DNA from: Erythrobacter rubeus
GTDB taxonomy: Bacteria; Pseudomonadota; Alphaproteobacteria; Sphingomonadales; Sphingomonadaceae
Assembly: GCF_014705715.1 (NCBI RefSeq)
Contig: NZ_JACXLC010000001.1
Coordinates: 1 to 44,360 of the forward strand
Direction: 5' to 3'
DNA length: 44,360 nt
The position numbers were made by a program, and so were the translations under genes. The notes beneath the pieces are model-generated. The model did no database searches, had not been told where the DNA came from, and worked only from the letters and a program-made list of their open reading frames with translations. Positions 16,536-25,125 of this stretch are shown here, piece by piece; within the stretch, counting starts at the first letter, position 1; the number at the start of each line of letters is the position of its first letter.

Positions 16536-17264
16536 TTAGTTCAGGCGGAACTTGCCCCATACGGGCAAATGATCCGATGCCTTCGCCGCCAACGCGCTGC
16601 GATGAACTCCGCAAGCGAGCGCGGTCACTTGATCGTTATGGATGATCCGGTCCAGCTGCGCGACGGGTCTTCGGCTGTGAAAGCTCCGGCCGCAGTCCAG
16701 TATCTCGAAATGCCGCTCGAATTCCCGGAAGGCACCGGAACTTCGCCGCCATTCGTTGAGGTCGCCCGAAAGCAGCGTCGGGCGATCCGCCGAGGTTTGC
16801 TGCGCCAGCTCCGCGATCGCACGCGCCTGGCGAGTGCGCCACAATCCGGACAGGTCGAGATGCATCCCGAACACCGCGATGCTTCGGCCGGACACATTCA
16901 AATCCGCAGTGACCACTCCGCGCGGCTCAAGATACGGGATCGAGACGATCGAGTGGCTTTCGATCTCGACGCTGCGGCGGACCAGGATCGTGTTGCCATG
17001 CCAGCCGATCGATTCGTGTTGGACGTCGAAGGGGATCGGGCGGTAATCGCTATGGTTCTCGATCAGGAACTGCGGAATAGCCGATCGCCTCGAACCGAAG
17101 CGATGATCAGCTTCTTGCAGGACCACGATATCGGCGTCGACTTCCAGCAGGACACGAAGCACCCGCATTGGATCGCGCCGACGATCGGTGCCGACGCATT
17201 TGTGAATGTTGTAGCTGACAAGCTTGAAGGTAGTAGCCGGACCGGCCTTCGGCGAACGGCTCAT
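16536..17264 (-). CDS. Endonuclease/exonuclease/phosphatase (EEP) family protein
   Basis: The 242-residue protein shows every EEP-family signature in order: LVSYNIHKCVG near residue 15, VVLQEAD around 48, GMHLDLSG near 135, LLSGDLNEW near 165 and ASDHLPVWG near the C-terminus. These supply the Asn, Glu, Asp/Asn and Asp/His residues of the Mg-dependent phosphoesterase site. There is no signal peptide. It lies 61 bp after the TPR gene and is the last gene of the - strand exopolysaccharide series. Family members cleave DNA, phosphoinositides or other phosphodiesters; the substrate here is not predictable. Catalytic competence looks very likely. Confidence 0.85.
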   Translation of the reverse strand: MSRSPKAGPATTFKLVSYNIHKCVGTDRRRDPMRVLRVLLEVDADIVVLQEADHRFGSRRSAIPQFLIENHSDYRPIPFDVQHESIGWHGNTILVRRSVEIESHSIVSIPYLEPRGVVTADLNVSGRSIAVFGMHLDLSGLWRTRQARAIAELAQQTSADRPTLLSGDLNEWRRSSGAFREFERHFEILDCGRSFHSRRPVAQLDRIIHNDQVTALACGVHRSALAAKASDHLPVWGKFRLN

Positions 17265-17325
17265 GGCCAGCCGCCTAATCTTGGCGCTTCCGCTGCGATA
17301 GCGTGCAGGAGTGTGAACGTGAGGT

Positions 17326-18042
17326 TCAGCATTGAATGCGAACTACCTCATGCAGTTCGGGGTGCGCCTGCTTATCCATACGCTCAAGTGCCTGGACCGT
17401 TTGGCGCAGAAGGGCGCAATCAAAGGCCGCGCCAGCTTCGGCAGATTGTGCGATGACACCTGCGATGCTCGTAGCGGGAAGCACGCGCATCCCCCTCCTC
17501 AGGAAGACTGGTCGCCATCGATCGCTGCTTGCCACGATCCCGGCGAGCGTTTGCGTTGCTAAGCCATGGGAATTGCTGAAGAGGATTTCTCCGAATTCCT
17601 GCAGCAGGTCATCGCTCGTGCCCCTCCTGACGAGGAGAGCGACATATCGCCGTGCTGCCTCGCGCTCATCTCCTGCCGCGATCGCCACCCGCAACATGGC
17701 TTCCTGGGCTGCCGGATCGCGCCATCCCCGCTGTGCGGCGATCTGGATGGTGGTGAGGCCCTCGGAAGATTGCCCGGACTGGATTTGCGCCTGCGCGAGC
17801 ATTCGCAGCGGTTCTGCGGGCAGAGGACGACGGGCGACCAGCTTGCGGGTTTCCTGGAGGGCTTCTTGAGGATCCTCTCCAGCGAGCGCTCGCGCAGCGA
17901 TCTGGGCTTGAGCAAAGCTTCTGACAGGCTCGGGCGTGAGGTCCGCGAAATGCGGCGCAATCGCCGATTGCCTGTCTAGCTGAACGGAGATTGTAAGTGC
18001 CGCCAGCAATGCGAGCGACATGAACCAGACGAGGCGACCCAT
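17326..18042 (-). CDS. TPR-like membrane-anchored protein of the EPS operon
   Basis: The product is about 238 residues starting at ATG 18042, which overlaps the stop of the upstream fragment (TGATG). An N-terminal signal/anchor helix spans residues 4-20 (LVWFMSLALLAALTISV). The rest is Ala-rich alpha-helical and arranged as TPR-like pairs (RPLPAEPLRMLAQAQIQSGQ, then RDPAAQEAMLRVAIAAGDERE), with a final Cys at the C-terminus. Similar small helical-repeat proteins lie in alphaproteobacterial exopolysaccharide clusters. It probably faces the periplasm. Specific function unknown; the assignment rests on repeat character and context. Confidence 0.65.
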   Translation of the reverse strand: MGRLVWFMSLALLAALTISVQLDRQSAIAPHFADLTPEPVRSFAQAQIAARALAGEDPQEALQETRKLVARRPLPAEPLRMLAQAQIQSGQSSEGLTTIQIAAQRGWRDPAAQEAMLRVAIAAGDEREAARRYVALLVRRGTSDDLLQEFGEILFSNSHGLATQTLAGIVASSDRWRPVFLRRGMRVLPATSIAGVIAQSAEAGAAFDCALLRQTVQALERMDKQAHPELHEVVRIQC

Positions 18043-18221
18043 CACTTGCTGCGCTCACTCGATCGGGTTCCCATCCTTGCGAGGACCAGAAACGCGAAGC
18101 TCGCCAAGGCCAACATGGTCTGATTGCGCAAGGGGTAATCCGTAACCGACTGCGGCGCTGCGAAACTGAACTGGATCGCCGATATCGGGCTTAGTGCATT
18201 GGTTGCGGGCGCGGCGATCGC
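18042..18221 (-). pseudogene. C-terminal fragment of an O-antigen ligase/polymerase-like membrane protein
   Basis: A 59-codon open stretch begins just after a TAG (18222-18224) and has no credible start. Its product is LSPISAIQFSFAAPQSVTDY, then PLRNQTMLALASFAFLVLAR and a basic tail. The SVTDYPLRN motif followed by one hydrophobic helix is the usual C-terminal end of Wzy/O-antigen-ligase-like proteins in EPS clusters. The stop overlaps the TPR gene start as TGATG, a translational coupling expected of a formerly intact gene. The preceding 40 bp to the glycosyltransferase stop carry no membrane segments. I infer that most of the ligase/polymerase gene was deleted. Confidence 0.55.
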
Positions 18222-18261
18222 CTACGTCCTGATCGTTCGCAAACGCGCTTGAGAGCTGCGT

Positions 18262-19506
18262 TTAGCGCGATAAGGCTTGCCGATAGGCGGCGACAAGCGG
18301 ATCGATCTGATGTTGCCAGCTCAACTTCTCGAGCACGCGGCTCCTGCCGAAACTGCCCATTTGCTTCCGCCGCTCCGGATCATCGATGAGCTCGACGATC
18401 TTGCTTGCCAAATCGACCGGATCATTCGGCTTCGCATAAAGCGATGCGTCCTGCGCGGAGAAACGACCCTCCGTGACATCGAACTGGACCAGAGGTTTTT
18501 CGAAGCTCATAAATTCCATCACCTTGTTCATGGTGGATTTGTCGTTCATCGCATTGACCCGGTCCGGATTGACCCCGATGTCCATTGTCGAAAGCACTTC
18601 GAACAGGACCTGATCGGGCGCGCGGCCAGTGAATGTGAAGTATGCCCGCAGACCCTTTTGCTCGGTCAGCGCGCGCAGTTCGTCGAGCGCCGGCCCGCTA
18701 CCGACCAGGACGAATTGAATATCCTCACGCCCAAGCGTGCTGACAATGAACTGCACCGCCTCGATCAGGAGGTCGATCCCTTCCTGCTGTCCCATCACGC
18801 CGACATAGCCGACCATGTGCGCCCGCCCGTTCTTCCAATTTTCGGCAGCCGGGACGCGCTTCAGTTTCGAAGGATCGGGGCCGGAGCGCACCACGTGAAC
18901 GCGGTCCGCTTCCATTCCCCCGCGCTCGATTGCGATGGCGCGGTAGCTTTCATTGGTGGCGATCGACACATCGGCGGCTTTGAAAGTCAGCTTTTCAAAG
19001 AGCAGCATGAGCTGCCAGAAGAAGCCACGCCTTTCGAACTTCGCCTCGTAAAGCTCCGGATTGATATCGTGATGATCGAATATGTAGCGCACGCCCAGCA
19101 GTTTGAACGGCAGCGCGACGAGGAAGATTAGGTCCGGGGGATTGCATCCCTGGATGACGTCGAACCGGCGTTTGAAAAAGATGCGCCATGCGAGCACCGT
19201 CTCCCAGAACAGCGCGGCGCTGTATTCCGCCAAGAAGCCCAGCGGGCCTTTTGCCTCGAGAGGCAAGGGGTGGCGGTAAATTTCGATACCCTCGATCACT
19301 TCGCGCCGCTTTTCATGGCCTTTGCCGGTGGGGCAGATGATCGAGACGTGAGCGCCCGCTGCCTTTAGCGTGCGCGCCTCCTGCCAGACGCGCCGGTCGA
19401 AGGGCAGCGGGAGATTTTCCACGATGATCAGCACGTGCCGCCCCTTGAGCGGCTCACCGTCGATCACAGCCGGAATTCCTTCTTGCGCCGCCGGGTGCTG
19501 CTTCAA
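18262..19506 (-). CDS. Glycosyltransferase family 4
   Basis: The product has up to 414 residues with the GT4 GT-B fold: an N-terminal Rossmann-like half (HVLIIVENLPLPFDRRVWQEA, read in two parts; then VIQGCNPPDL) and a C-terminal donor half (MVGYVGVMGQQEGIDLLIEA, FVLVGSGPALDELRAL, then VMEFMSFEKPLVQFDV). The DRRVWQEA motif is typical of the WecH/ExpE7-like branch found in EPS clusters. The first start is TTG 19506, overlapping the dehydrogenase stop as TTGA. A GTG at 19467 with AAGGA upstream is an alternative that removes 13 non-conserved residues. It is in an operon with the sugar-nucleotide dehydrogenase and should add a sugar to a lipid-linked EPS unit in the cytoplasm. Confidence 0.87.
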   Translation of the reverse strand: MKQHPAAQEGIPAVIDGEPLKGRHVLIIVENLPLPFDRRVWQEARTLKAAGAHVSIICPTGKGHEKRREVIEGIEIYRHPLPLEAKGPLGFLAEYSAALFWETVLAWRIFFKRRFDVIQGCNPPDLIFLVALPFKLLGVRYIFDHHDINPELYEAKFERRGFFWQLMLLFEKLTFKAADVSIATNESYRAIAIERGGMEADRVHVVRSGPDPSKLKRVPAAENWKNGRAHMVGYVGVMGQQEGIDLLIEAVQFIVSTLGREDIQFVLVGSGPALDELRALTEQKGLRAYFTFTGRAPDQVLFEVLSTMDIGVNPDRVNAMNDKSTMNKVMEFMSFEKPLVQFDVTEGRFSAQDASLYAKPNDPVDLASKIVELIDDPERRKQMGSFGRSRVLEKLSWQHQIDPLVAAYRQALSR

Positions 19507-20768
19507 GGGATGATGCTCACGTCGATGAGTTTGCTCGCATCGATTGCCAAGTCATCGATCAGCCGATTGGTTGCGATCACCCGGTCGTGAGCCTGGCTTT
19601 CCGCCCGCGCCCTATCGACCAGCAACCCTTCGATGGTCGGCAGCCAGGCGGTTGTGTAACCGAGGTTCTGCCCCACAAGGTTCTTCGGATCGATCCGCGG
19701 ATCGTAAATCTCCAGATCGAACCCTGCATCGAGGAGCTTGCGCGCCATATCGACCGCCGGACTCTCGCGCAGATCGTCGGTCTCGGGTTTGAAGGAAAGC
19801 CCTACCATCAGCACTTTCGCGCCGCGCTGCAGCCCGGCGGTCGCAGTCTGGAACTGGTGATGCTTGTGCGCTTCGTTAGATCGCAGCAGCGCGTCCACCA
19901 GATGCGTTGCCGAACCGGTGTCGGCGGCGATGTATTGCAGCGCGCGCACATCCTTCGGCAGGCAGGAGCCGCCAAAAGCGTTGCCCGGGCGGGTATAGTT
20001 CGCTGAGATATTGAGTTTGGTGTCGCTCTTGAAGATTTCATGCACCTGCCGGGCCGATATGCCGAGATTTTGGCACACACGCCCGATCTCGTTGGCAAAG
20101 GCGACCTTGACGGCATGCCAGCTGTTGTCGACGAATTTGGTAAGCTCCGCCTCGCGCATGCCCACTTCAAATAAGGGCGCATCGATACCTTCGTACAACG
20201 CTGTCATGTTTGCAGACCGCTCCCCGTCGAGCGTCCCGATGACGATCTTGGGCGGGTTGAAATAATCTTCGATTGCAGAGGCTTCGCGCAGGAATTCGGG
20301 ATTGTAGACAAGCTCGACCGCCCGGCTGGCGGCATCGCCGAGTGATGCTTCAACGATCGGCAAGATGAACTTCTCGCACGATCCCGGCCGCATGGTGGAT
20401 CGGTAGGCAAGGGTCAGCGGACGTGGCCGCTCAGGATCGATAGCCTCGGCAATACTGCGCGTCACCTGCTCGATATGTTTCATGTCGTGCGCGCCGTCGA
20501 CACCGCTCGGTGTGCCGACACAGACGAGTGCGATGTCGCAATGCGAAAGCTCGTCCGAAAGCTCGGCGACTGCCTTGATCCGGCCGTCGCTCCGGGCGGC
20601 GGAAATCAGCTTGTCGAGACCCGGTTCGTATACCGGGGCGCGCCCTGCGTTGATGGCGTCGACCTTGGACTGGTTGATGTCGATACCGATGACATGATGG
20701 CCCTGCGAAGCGATGCACCCGGCGGCGGCCGAGCCAACATAGCCCAGCCCGAATATTGCGACTTTCAA
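19503..20768 (-). CDS. Nucleotide-sugar (GDP-mannose/UDP-glucose) 6-dehydrogenase
   Basis: I place the start at TTG 20768, giving (M)KVAIFGLGYVGSAAAG, because GGAGAGG lies about 5 bp upstream and the NAD-binding glycine motif normally begins at residue 1-2; an ATG 27 bp upstream would bury that site. The product is about 421 residues with an N-terminal NAD domain, a central region (VYNPEFLREASAIEDY) and the active-site cysteine in FGGSCLPKDVRAL, followed by the C-terminal UDP/GDP domain (VLMVGLSFKPETDDLRESP). The sequence style is closer to AlgD-like GDP-mannose dehydrogenases than to Ugd. It supplies a uronic acid donor for the EPS pathway. It is first in the visible - strand operon. Confidence 0.85.
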   Translation of the reverse strand: MKVAIFGLGYVGSAAAGCIASQGHHVIGIDINQSKVDAINAGRAPVYEPGLDKLISAARSDGRIKAVAELSDELSHCDIALVCVGTPSGVDGAHDMKHIEQVTRSIAEAIDPERPRPLTLAYRSTMRPGSCEKFILPIVEASLGDAASRAVELVYNPEFLREASAIEDYFNPPKIVIGTLDGERSANMTALYEGIDAPLFEVGMREAELTKFVDNSWHAVKVAFANEIGRVCQNLGISARQVHEIFKSDTKLNISANYTRPGNAFGGSCLPKDVRALQYIAADTGSATHLVDALLRSNEAHKHHQFQTATAGLQRGAKVLMVGLSFKPETDDLRESPAVDMARKLLDAGFDLEIYDPRIDPKNLVGQNLGYTTAWLPTIEGLLVDRARAESQAHDRVIATNRLIDDLAIDASKLIDVSIIP

Positions 20769-20926
20769 GTGAACCTCTCCTGGGCCGAATTTCATCGAAC
20801 CATGCACCGCAAAACCTAGCGAAGGACGATCATTGGCGCAATGTGCAGCGCGCCTGTGGCTGTTGATCGCGGGCTTGTCAGCGATCCCGGCCATCGGCAG
20901 AGAGGCCGGGAGAAGGAGATTGAGGA

Positions 20927-22006
20927 ATGGACGCTGCCGCAGACCCCTTGGCCGGTCTAAAGGTTATCGAATTCGCCGGGATCGGTCCCGGTCCCCACGT
21001 TGCCATGCTGCTTGCCGATCTCGGGGCGGAAGTCGTGAAAATCGAACGGCCCGGCGCGCCCGTGACCAACCCCGTCGTAGAGCGTGCACGTCACCGCGTT
21101 GCGGTCGATCTCAAGTCTGAAGAAGGCAAGGCGTTCTGTCTGGAAGCAGCGGCGAAAGCCGATGTCCTGATCGAAGGTTTCCGTCCGGGCGTGATGGAGC
21201 GGCTCGGCCTTGGCCCAGACGAGTTGCTTGCAAGGAATGAGCGGCTGATTTTCGCGCGGATGACCGGGTGGGGCCAGGATGGCCCGCTCGCCCACGCAGC
21301 AGGTCATGACATCAATTATATTGCCATCACCGGCGCTCTGTCCGCCGTCGGCAGAGCAGGCGAACCGGCCGTCCCACCACAGAACCTCGTAGGCGATTTC
21401 GGTGGCGGCTCGATGTATTGCGCGTTCGGCATCCTTGCCGCTTTGTATGAGCGCGAGCGCTCTGGCAAAGGGCAGGTCGTCGATGCCGCGATCGTCGACG
21501 GCGCGACCAGTCTGATGAGTTTCTTCTTCGGCGTGCGCGACCGGCCCTACCTGACGACCGAGCGCGGCAAGGGAATGCTCGGCGGCGCTGCGCATTTCTA
21601 CCGCTGCTTCGAATGTTCGGACGGCAAGGAGGTATCGGTCGGTGCGATCGAGCCGCAATTCTACGCCGAGCTCCTGGCGAAATCGGGCGCCTCCGCGGAG
21701 CTTGCCGACGGCCAGATGAATCCCGCCAACTGGGACGAGTACGCAGAAAAACTCGCCGCCATGTTCAAGACGAAGACGCAGGCCGAATGGACCGAATTGC
21801 TGGAGGGAAGCGATGCCTGTTTCGCGCCGGTTCTCGAAGTGGATGAGGCACGGGATCACCCGCACATGAAAGCGCGCAATGCGTTCGTTGAGCATGACGG
21901 GATGTGGCACACCGCTCCTGCGCCGCGGTTCAGCCGAACGCCTGGTTCTGTCCGTTCAAGCACGGATGACGGGGCCGATATTGTCGCGAACTGGAAAGAG
22001 GGCTGA
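20927..22006 (+). CDS. CaiB/BaiF family alpha-methylacyl-CoA racemase
   Basis: The 359-residue protein is a family III CoA-transferase fold member. The N-terminus LAGLKVIEFAGIGPGPHVAM and AMACR-type residues are clear: His127 in GHDINY and Asp157 in GDFGGG, the acid/base pair of methylacyl-CoA racemases, in place of the single Asp of formyl-CoA transferases. The chain length also fits racemases. The ATG has AGGAG about 8 bp upstream. It would convert (2R)- to (2S)-methylacyl-CoA for beta-oxidation of branched acids. A MaoC hydratase gene starts 3 bp after its stop, supporting a shared acyl-CoA pathway. Confidence 0.85.
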   Translation: MDAAADPLAGLKVIEFAGIGPGPHVAMLLADLGAEVVKIERPGAPVTNPVVERARHRVAVDLKSEEGKAFCLEAAAKADVLIEGFRPGVMERLGLGPDELLARNERLIFARMTGWGQDGPLAHAAGHDINYIAITGALSAVGRAGEPAVPPQNLVGDFGGGSMYCAFGILAALYERERSGKGQVVDAAIVDGATSLMSFFFGVRDRPYLTTERGKGMLGGAAHFYRCFECSDGKEVSVGAIEPQFYAELLAKSGASAELADGQMNPANWDEYAEKLAAMFKTKTQAEWTELLEGSDACFAPVLEVDEARDHPHMKARNAFVEHDGMWHTAPAPRFSRTPGSVRSSTDDGADIVANWKEG

Positions 22007-22009
22007 ACA

Positions 22010-22459
22010 ATGGCCGGTAAGTTTTTCGACGAATGGCAGGTGGGCGAAACGCTGGAGCACGATATCCGGCGCACGGTAACCGAAACGGATAATCTTCTGT
22101 TTTCGACCATGACCCACAACCCGCAGCCGCTGCATCTCGATATCGAGGCGGCAAAGGAGAGCGGATTTGGCCAGATTCTGGTCAATTCGACTTTCACGTT
22201 TTCGCTGCTCGTCGGTCTGTCGGTCGGCGACACCACGCTGGGCACGCTTGTCGCCAATCTCGGCTTCGACAAGGTCGTAACGCCCAAGCCGGTCTTTATC
22301 GGAGACACCTTACGCGCCCGCAGTGAGATCAAGGAGCTGCGCGAGAGCAAATCTCGCCCGGAAGCCGGAATTGTCACCTTTATTCATGAGCTTGTGAACC
22401 AGCGCGATGAGGTTGTTTGCCGATGCGAGCGATCCGCGCTGTTGCAAAAATCTAGCTAA
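22010..22459 (+). CDS. MaoC family hydratase
   Basis: This 149-residue protein has the hot-dog fold of MaoC-like enoyl-CoA hydratases. The motif [15 protein letters not shown], with the Asn and His of the hydratase-2 site (D/N-x4-H arrangement), lies near residues 35-50. Downstream are [32 protein letters not shown] and a C-terminal strand [11 protein letters not shown]. It is the usual length of a single-domain member. It follows the racemase gene by 3 bp, so the two are probably co-translated and act on the same methyl-branched or dicarboxylic acyl-CoA. The exact substrate cannot be told; a mesaconyl-CoA hydratase-like role is one option. Confidence 0.85.
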   Translation: MAGKFFDEWQVGETLEHDIRRTVTETDNLLFSTMTHNPQPLHLDIEAAKESGFGQILVNSTFTFSLLVGLSVGDTTLGTLVANLGFDKVVTPKPVFIGDTLRARSEIKELRESKSRPEAGIVTFIHELVNQRDEVVCRCERSALLQKSS

Positions 22460-22501
22460 CTTGGGGACCGATTGCCCGCATTCGCGCGTTGGATCGGGGC
22501 C

Positions 22502-23143
22502 ATGCCAGAAGACACCAAAGATCCACACTCGATCGGCGACGTCGTCGAAGGGTTGAGCGAACTCGCCGAGGCCGAGCGGCAGGTTTCAATCGGCGACGTG
22601 CTGGACAAGTTCGGCAATCGCAGTTTTGCCCCTGTGATGATGATCTTCGCGCTGCTGGAGCTGACGCCCGTCGGGGTGATCCCCGGCGTACCCAGCTTCC
22701 TTGCGCTTTGCGTCATCCTGATCGCGGTTCAGCTCTTGATCGGACGCGAGCATATCTGGGTGCCCGATTGGATCGAGGACCGCGCCGTCACATCGAGCAA
22801 GCTGGAAAAAGCGACCGACAAGCTCGAAGGGCCCGCAGACACGCTGGACACGGTAGCGAAAGGGCGTCTTGAGTTTCTTGCTCAGGGGCCTGCCTTAAGG
22901 GTCGCGGCGGCGATCATCATAGCGCTTGCTCTGGCGGTCCCACCGCTTGAGCTGCTGCCTTGGGCAAGCATGGGGCCAATGATCGCGATTTCGATCATCT
23001 GCCTCGCGATCATGGTCAGGGATGGCCTTGCGATGCTGCTTGCATGGGTGCTCGCCGCTGCGGCGATGGTAGGTCTTGGTTTCTACTATTTCGGCTCGGA
23101 TGCGGCAGGCGGCGGTTACCTGCCCGTGTTGATGGGCGCTTGA
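22502..23143 (+). CDS. ExoD family exopolysaccharide-related membrane protein
   Basis: The product, 213 residues from ATG 22502, matches ExoD: a soluble N-terminus with VSIGDVLDKFGNRSFAPVMM, then FALLELTPVGVIPGVPSFLA and a first membrane helix, a charged loop (KLEKATDKLEGPADTLD), and three further hydrophobic segments. A TTG at 22472 in the same frame adds ten residues and has GGGGA nearby, so the start is uncertain. ExoD proteins affect exopolysaccharide production and alkali tolerance in rhizobia, but their mechanism is unknown. It stands between the MaoC gene and the DUF3604 operon, not within the EPS operon. Confidence 0.82.
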   Translation: MPEDTKDPHSIGDVVEGLSELAEAERQVSIGDVLDKFGNRSFAPVMMIFALLELTPVGVIPGVPSFLALCVILIAVQLLIGREHIWVPDWIEDRAVTSSKLEKATDKLEGPADTLDTVAKGRLEFLAQGPALRVAAAIIIALALAVPPLELLPWASMGPMIAISIICLAIMVRDGLAMLLAWVLAAAAMVGLGFYYFGSDAAGGGYLPVLMGA

Positions 23144-23198
23144 CGGGCGCGCGATACTAACGGCACACTCCCCCCTGGAGAGATGAGGGGGAATAAAC

Positions 23199-25115
23199 AT
23201 GCCGATAGCATGGCAGAAATTCGCGCTGGTAGGCATTTCGTCACTGGTCTTGGCAGCATGCGATGACTTGGTCGCGGTAGACGCCAGCCAAACCGGCGAC
23301 GGTACCGACACGATCGAGCTCGCCGAGTTTCCCGACCGGCCCTATTGGGGCGATACTCACCTCCATACCGACAACTCGATCGACGCATTCGGCTTCGGCG
23401 TCCGGCTCGGGCCTGAAGAGGCGCTGCGCTTTGCCAGCGGCGAGGAAGTAACGGCAACCACAGGCGCTCAGGCAAAACTTGCGCGGCCGCTCGATTTTCT
23501 CGTCATCGCGGACCATTCCGATGGGCTGGGCGCAACCCGCCGGCTTTACGATGCGCCGCGTATCGGCGTGGTGGCGCAAAACGACGAAACGCTGCTGCGC
23601 TGGTATGACATGATGCATGAGAGCCCCGAGCAATCGCAGCTGGCTATCGCTGAACTGATTACTGCGGCGGCCAACGGGAATCTGCCCGAAGCTTTACGCG
23701 ACCCCGAGACGCAGGCTGAGAACACCCGCGATATCTGGAACACGCAGCTCGGCCTGCTCGATCGGTACAACCGCCCGGGCGTGTTCACTGCCTTGGCCGG
23801 GTTCGAGTGGACCCGCATGCCCGATGGCAACAATCTGCACCGCGTGGTCATGTTCCGCGATGGAAGCGACAAGACCAGTCAGGTCGTTCCATTTCCCGGC
23901 ATCGACAGCACACCTGAGCAGCTGTGGGATTACATGGCTGCCTATGCAGAGAACACCGGCGGACAGGCGTTGGCGATCCCGCACAATTCGAATCTGTCGA
24001 ACGGGCTGATGTTCGAAATGACCATGCCTGACGGGTCGCCGATGACCGCGGCTTATGCCGCGAAACGCGCGGCAGCGGAGCCTGTGGTGGAGGTCACCCA
24101 GATCAAGGGCGATAGCGAGACGCACCCCTTCCTCTCACCCAATGACGAGATGGCCGGGTTCGGCGTGACCGGCTGGGAGCTCGGCAACCTCCCGCTTACC
24201 GCGCGCAGCACTCCGGAAATGTATGCGGGTTCTTATATCCGCGAAGCGCTCAAGCGGGGTTTGAGCCTCGAAGAACAGCTCGGCGTCAATCCCTATGCGT
24301 TCGGCATGATCGGATCGACCGACAGCCACACTGCGCTTGCGACCGGAGACGAGGACAATTTCTGGGGTAAGCACACCGGGAACGAACCGGCGAACGAAAA
24401 CCGCGCCATGGAGGCGCAAAACCTCGGCACGCGCAAGGGCCGGTTCGGCTGGCATTATCTCGCCGGTGGTTATGCCGCGGCCTGGGCACGTGGGAACACG
24501 CGCGCGGAAATCTTCGATGCGTTTGCCCGGCGCGAGGTTTATGCCACCACCGGCCCCCGCATGAGCGTGCGGATGTTCGGCGGTTTCGGCTTCACCGAGG
24601 AAGACTGGGACGGTGATTGGGTGCGCAAGGGATATACCGAAGGCGTGCCGATGGGCGGCGAATTGACCGATGGCGGCACCGCACCAAGCTTTATCATCGC
24701 CGCGCTGAAAGACCCCGACGGAGCCAATCTCGACCGCGTTCAAATGGTGAAGGGCTGGCTCGATGCGTCGGGCGAGCTGCAGGAACAGGTCTATGACGTT
24801 GTGTGGAGCGACATGGAAAACCGCGCGCGCAGCGGCGGCAAGGTTCCTTCCGTCGGTGACACGGTGAACCGCGAAAACGCCACTTACACGAACGACATCG
24901 GCGCGGCGGAACTGCGCAGTGTCTGGACCGATCCCGACTATGAAGAAGGCGAGCGCGCGTTCTACTATCTGCGAGTGCTCGAAATTCCGACACCGCGATG
25001 GACCTTGTTCGATGCGGTGCGCTTTGGAATCACGCTGTCGGAGGATGCGATGGCCGATGCTGTGGCACAGGAGCGGGCCTACACCTCCCCGATCTGGCTG
25101 AAGCCGTCGGCCTGA
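23199..25115 (+). CDS. DUF3604 lipoprotein (PHP-like metal-binding fold)
   Basis: The product has 638 residues. Its N-terminus is a lipoprotein signal with LAAC (Cys21). DUF3604 hallmarks follow: YWGDTHLHTDNSIDAFGFG with His54 and His56, VIADHSDGLGATRR, AGFEWTRM, IPHNSNLSNG and IGSTDSHTAL. The HxH, DHSD and DSH triads are those of PHP-type metallo-phosphoesterases, so a di- or tri-metal site is likely. The start has GAGGGG 8 bp upstream. It is the first gene of a coupled trio with a PpiC isomerase (10 bp gap) and HupE/UreJ protein. DUF3604 has no firmly assigned reaction that I know of; a periplasmic hydrolase role is inferred. Confidence 0.88.
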   Translation: MPIAWQKFALVGISSLVLAACDDLVAVDASQTGDGTDTIELAEFPDRPYWGDTHLHTDNSIDAFGFGVRLGPEEALRFASGEEVTATTGAQAKLARPLDFLVIADHSDGLGATRRLYDAPRIGVVAQNDETLLRWYDMMHESPEQSQLAIAELITAAANGNLPEALRDPETQAENTRDIWNTQLGLLDRYNRPGVFTALAGFEWTRMPDGNNLHRVVMFRDGSDKTSQVVPFPGIDSTPEQLWDYMAAYAENTGGQALAIPHNSNLSNGLMFEMTMPDGSPMTAAYAAKRAAAEPVVEVTQIKGDSETHPFLSPNDEMAGFGVTGWELGNLPLTARSTPEMYAGSYIREALKRGLSLEEQLGVNPYAFGMIGSTDSHTALATGDEDNFWGKHTGNEPANENRAMEAQNLGTRKGRFGWHYLAGGYAAAWARGNTRAEIFDAFARREVYATTGPRMSVRMFGGFGFTEEDWDGDWVRKGYTEGVPMGGELTDGGTAPSFIIAALKDPDGANLDRVQMVKGWLDASGELQEQVYDVVWSDMENRARSGGKVPSVGDTVNRENATYTNDIGAAELRSVWTDPDYEEGERAFYYLRVLEIPTPRWTLFDAVRFGITLSEDAMADAVAQERAYTSPIWLKPSA

Positions 25116-25125
25116 AGGGCGCCGC

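Noticed and set aside
18139..18252. Forward-strand open stretch ending in a hydrophobic helix plus RKR, like a PEP-CTERM-type sorting tail
   Set aside because: It has no start and lies opposite the O-antigen-ligase-like fragment, whose - strand reading is more convincing and shares a coupled stop with the next gene.
18277..19131. Long + strand frame within the glycosyltransferase gene
   Set aside because: Antisense shadow caused by GC-biased codon use; the - strand carries full GT4 motifs.
20769..20894. N-terminal extension of the nucleotide-sugar dehydrogenase
   Set aside because: The NAD-binding motif begins at the TTG with a good ribosome site; the extension is not family-like.
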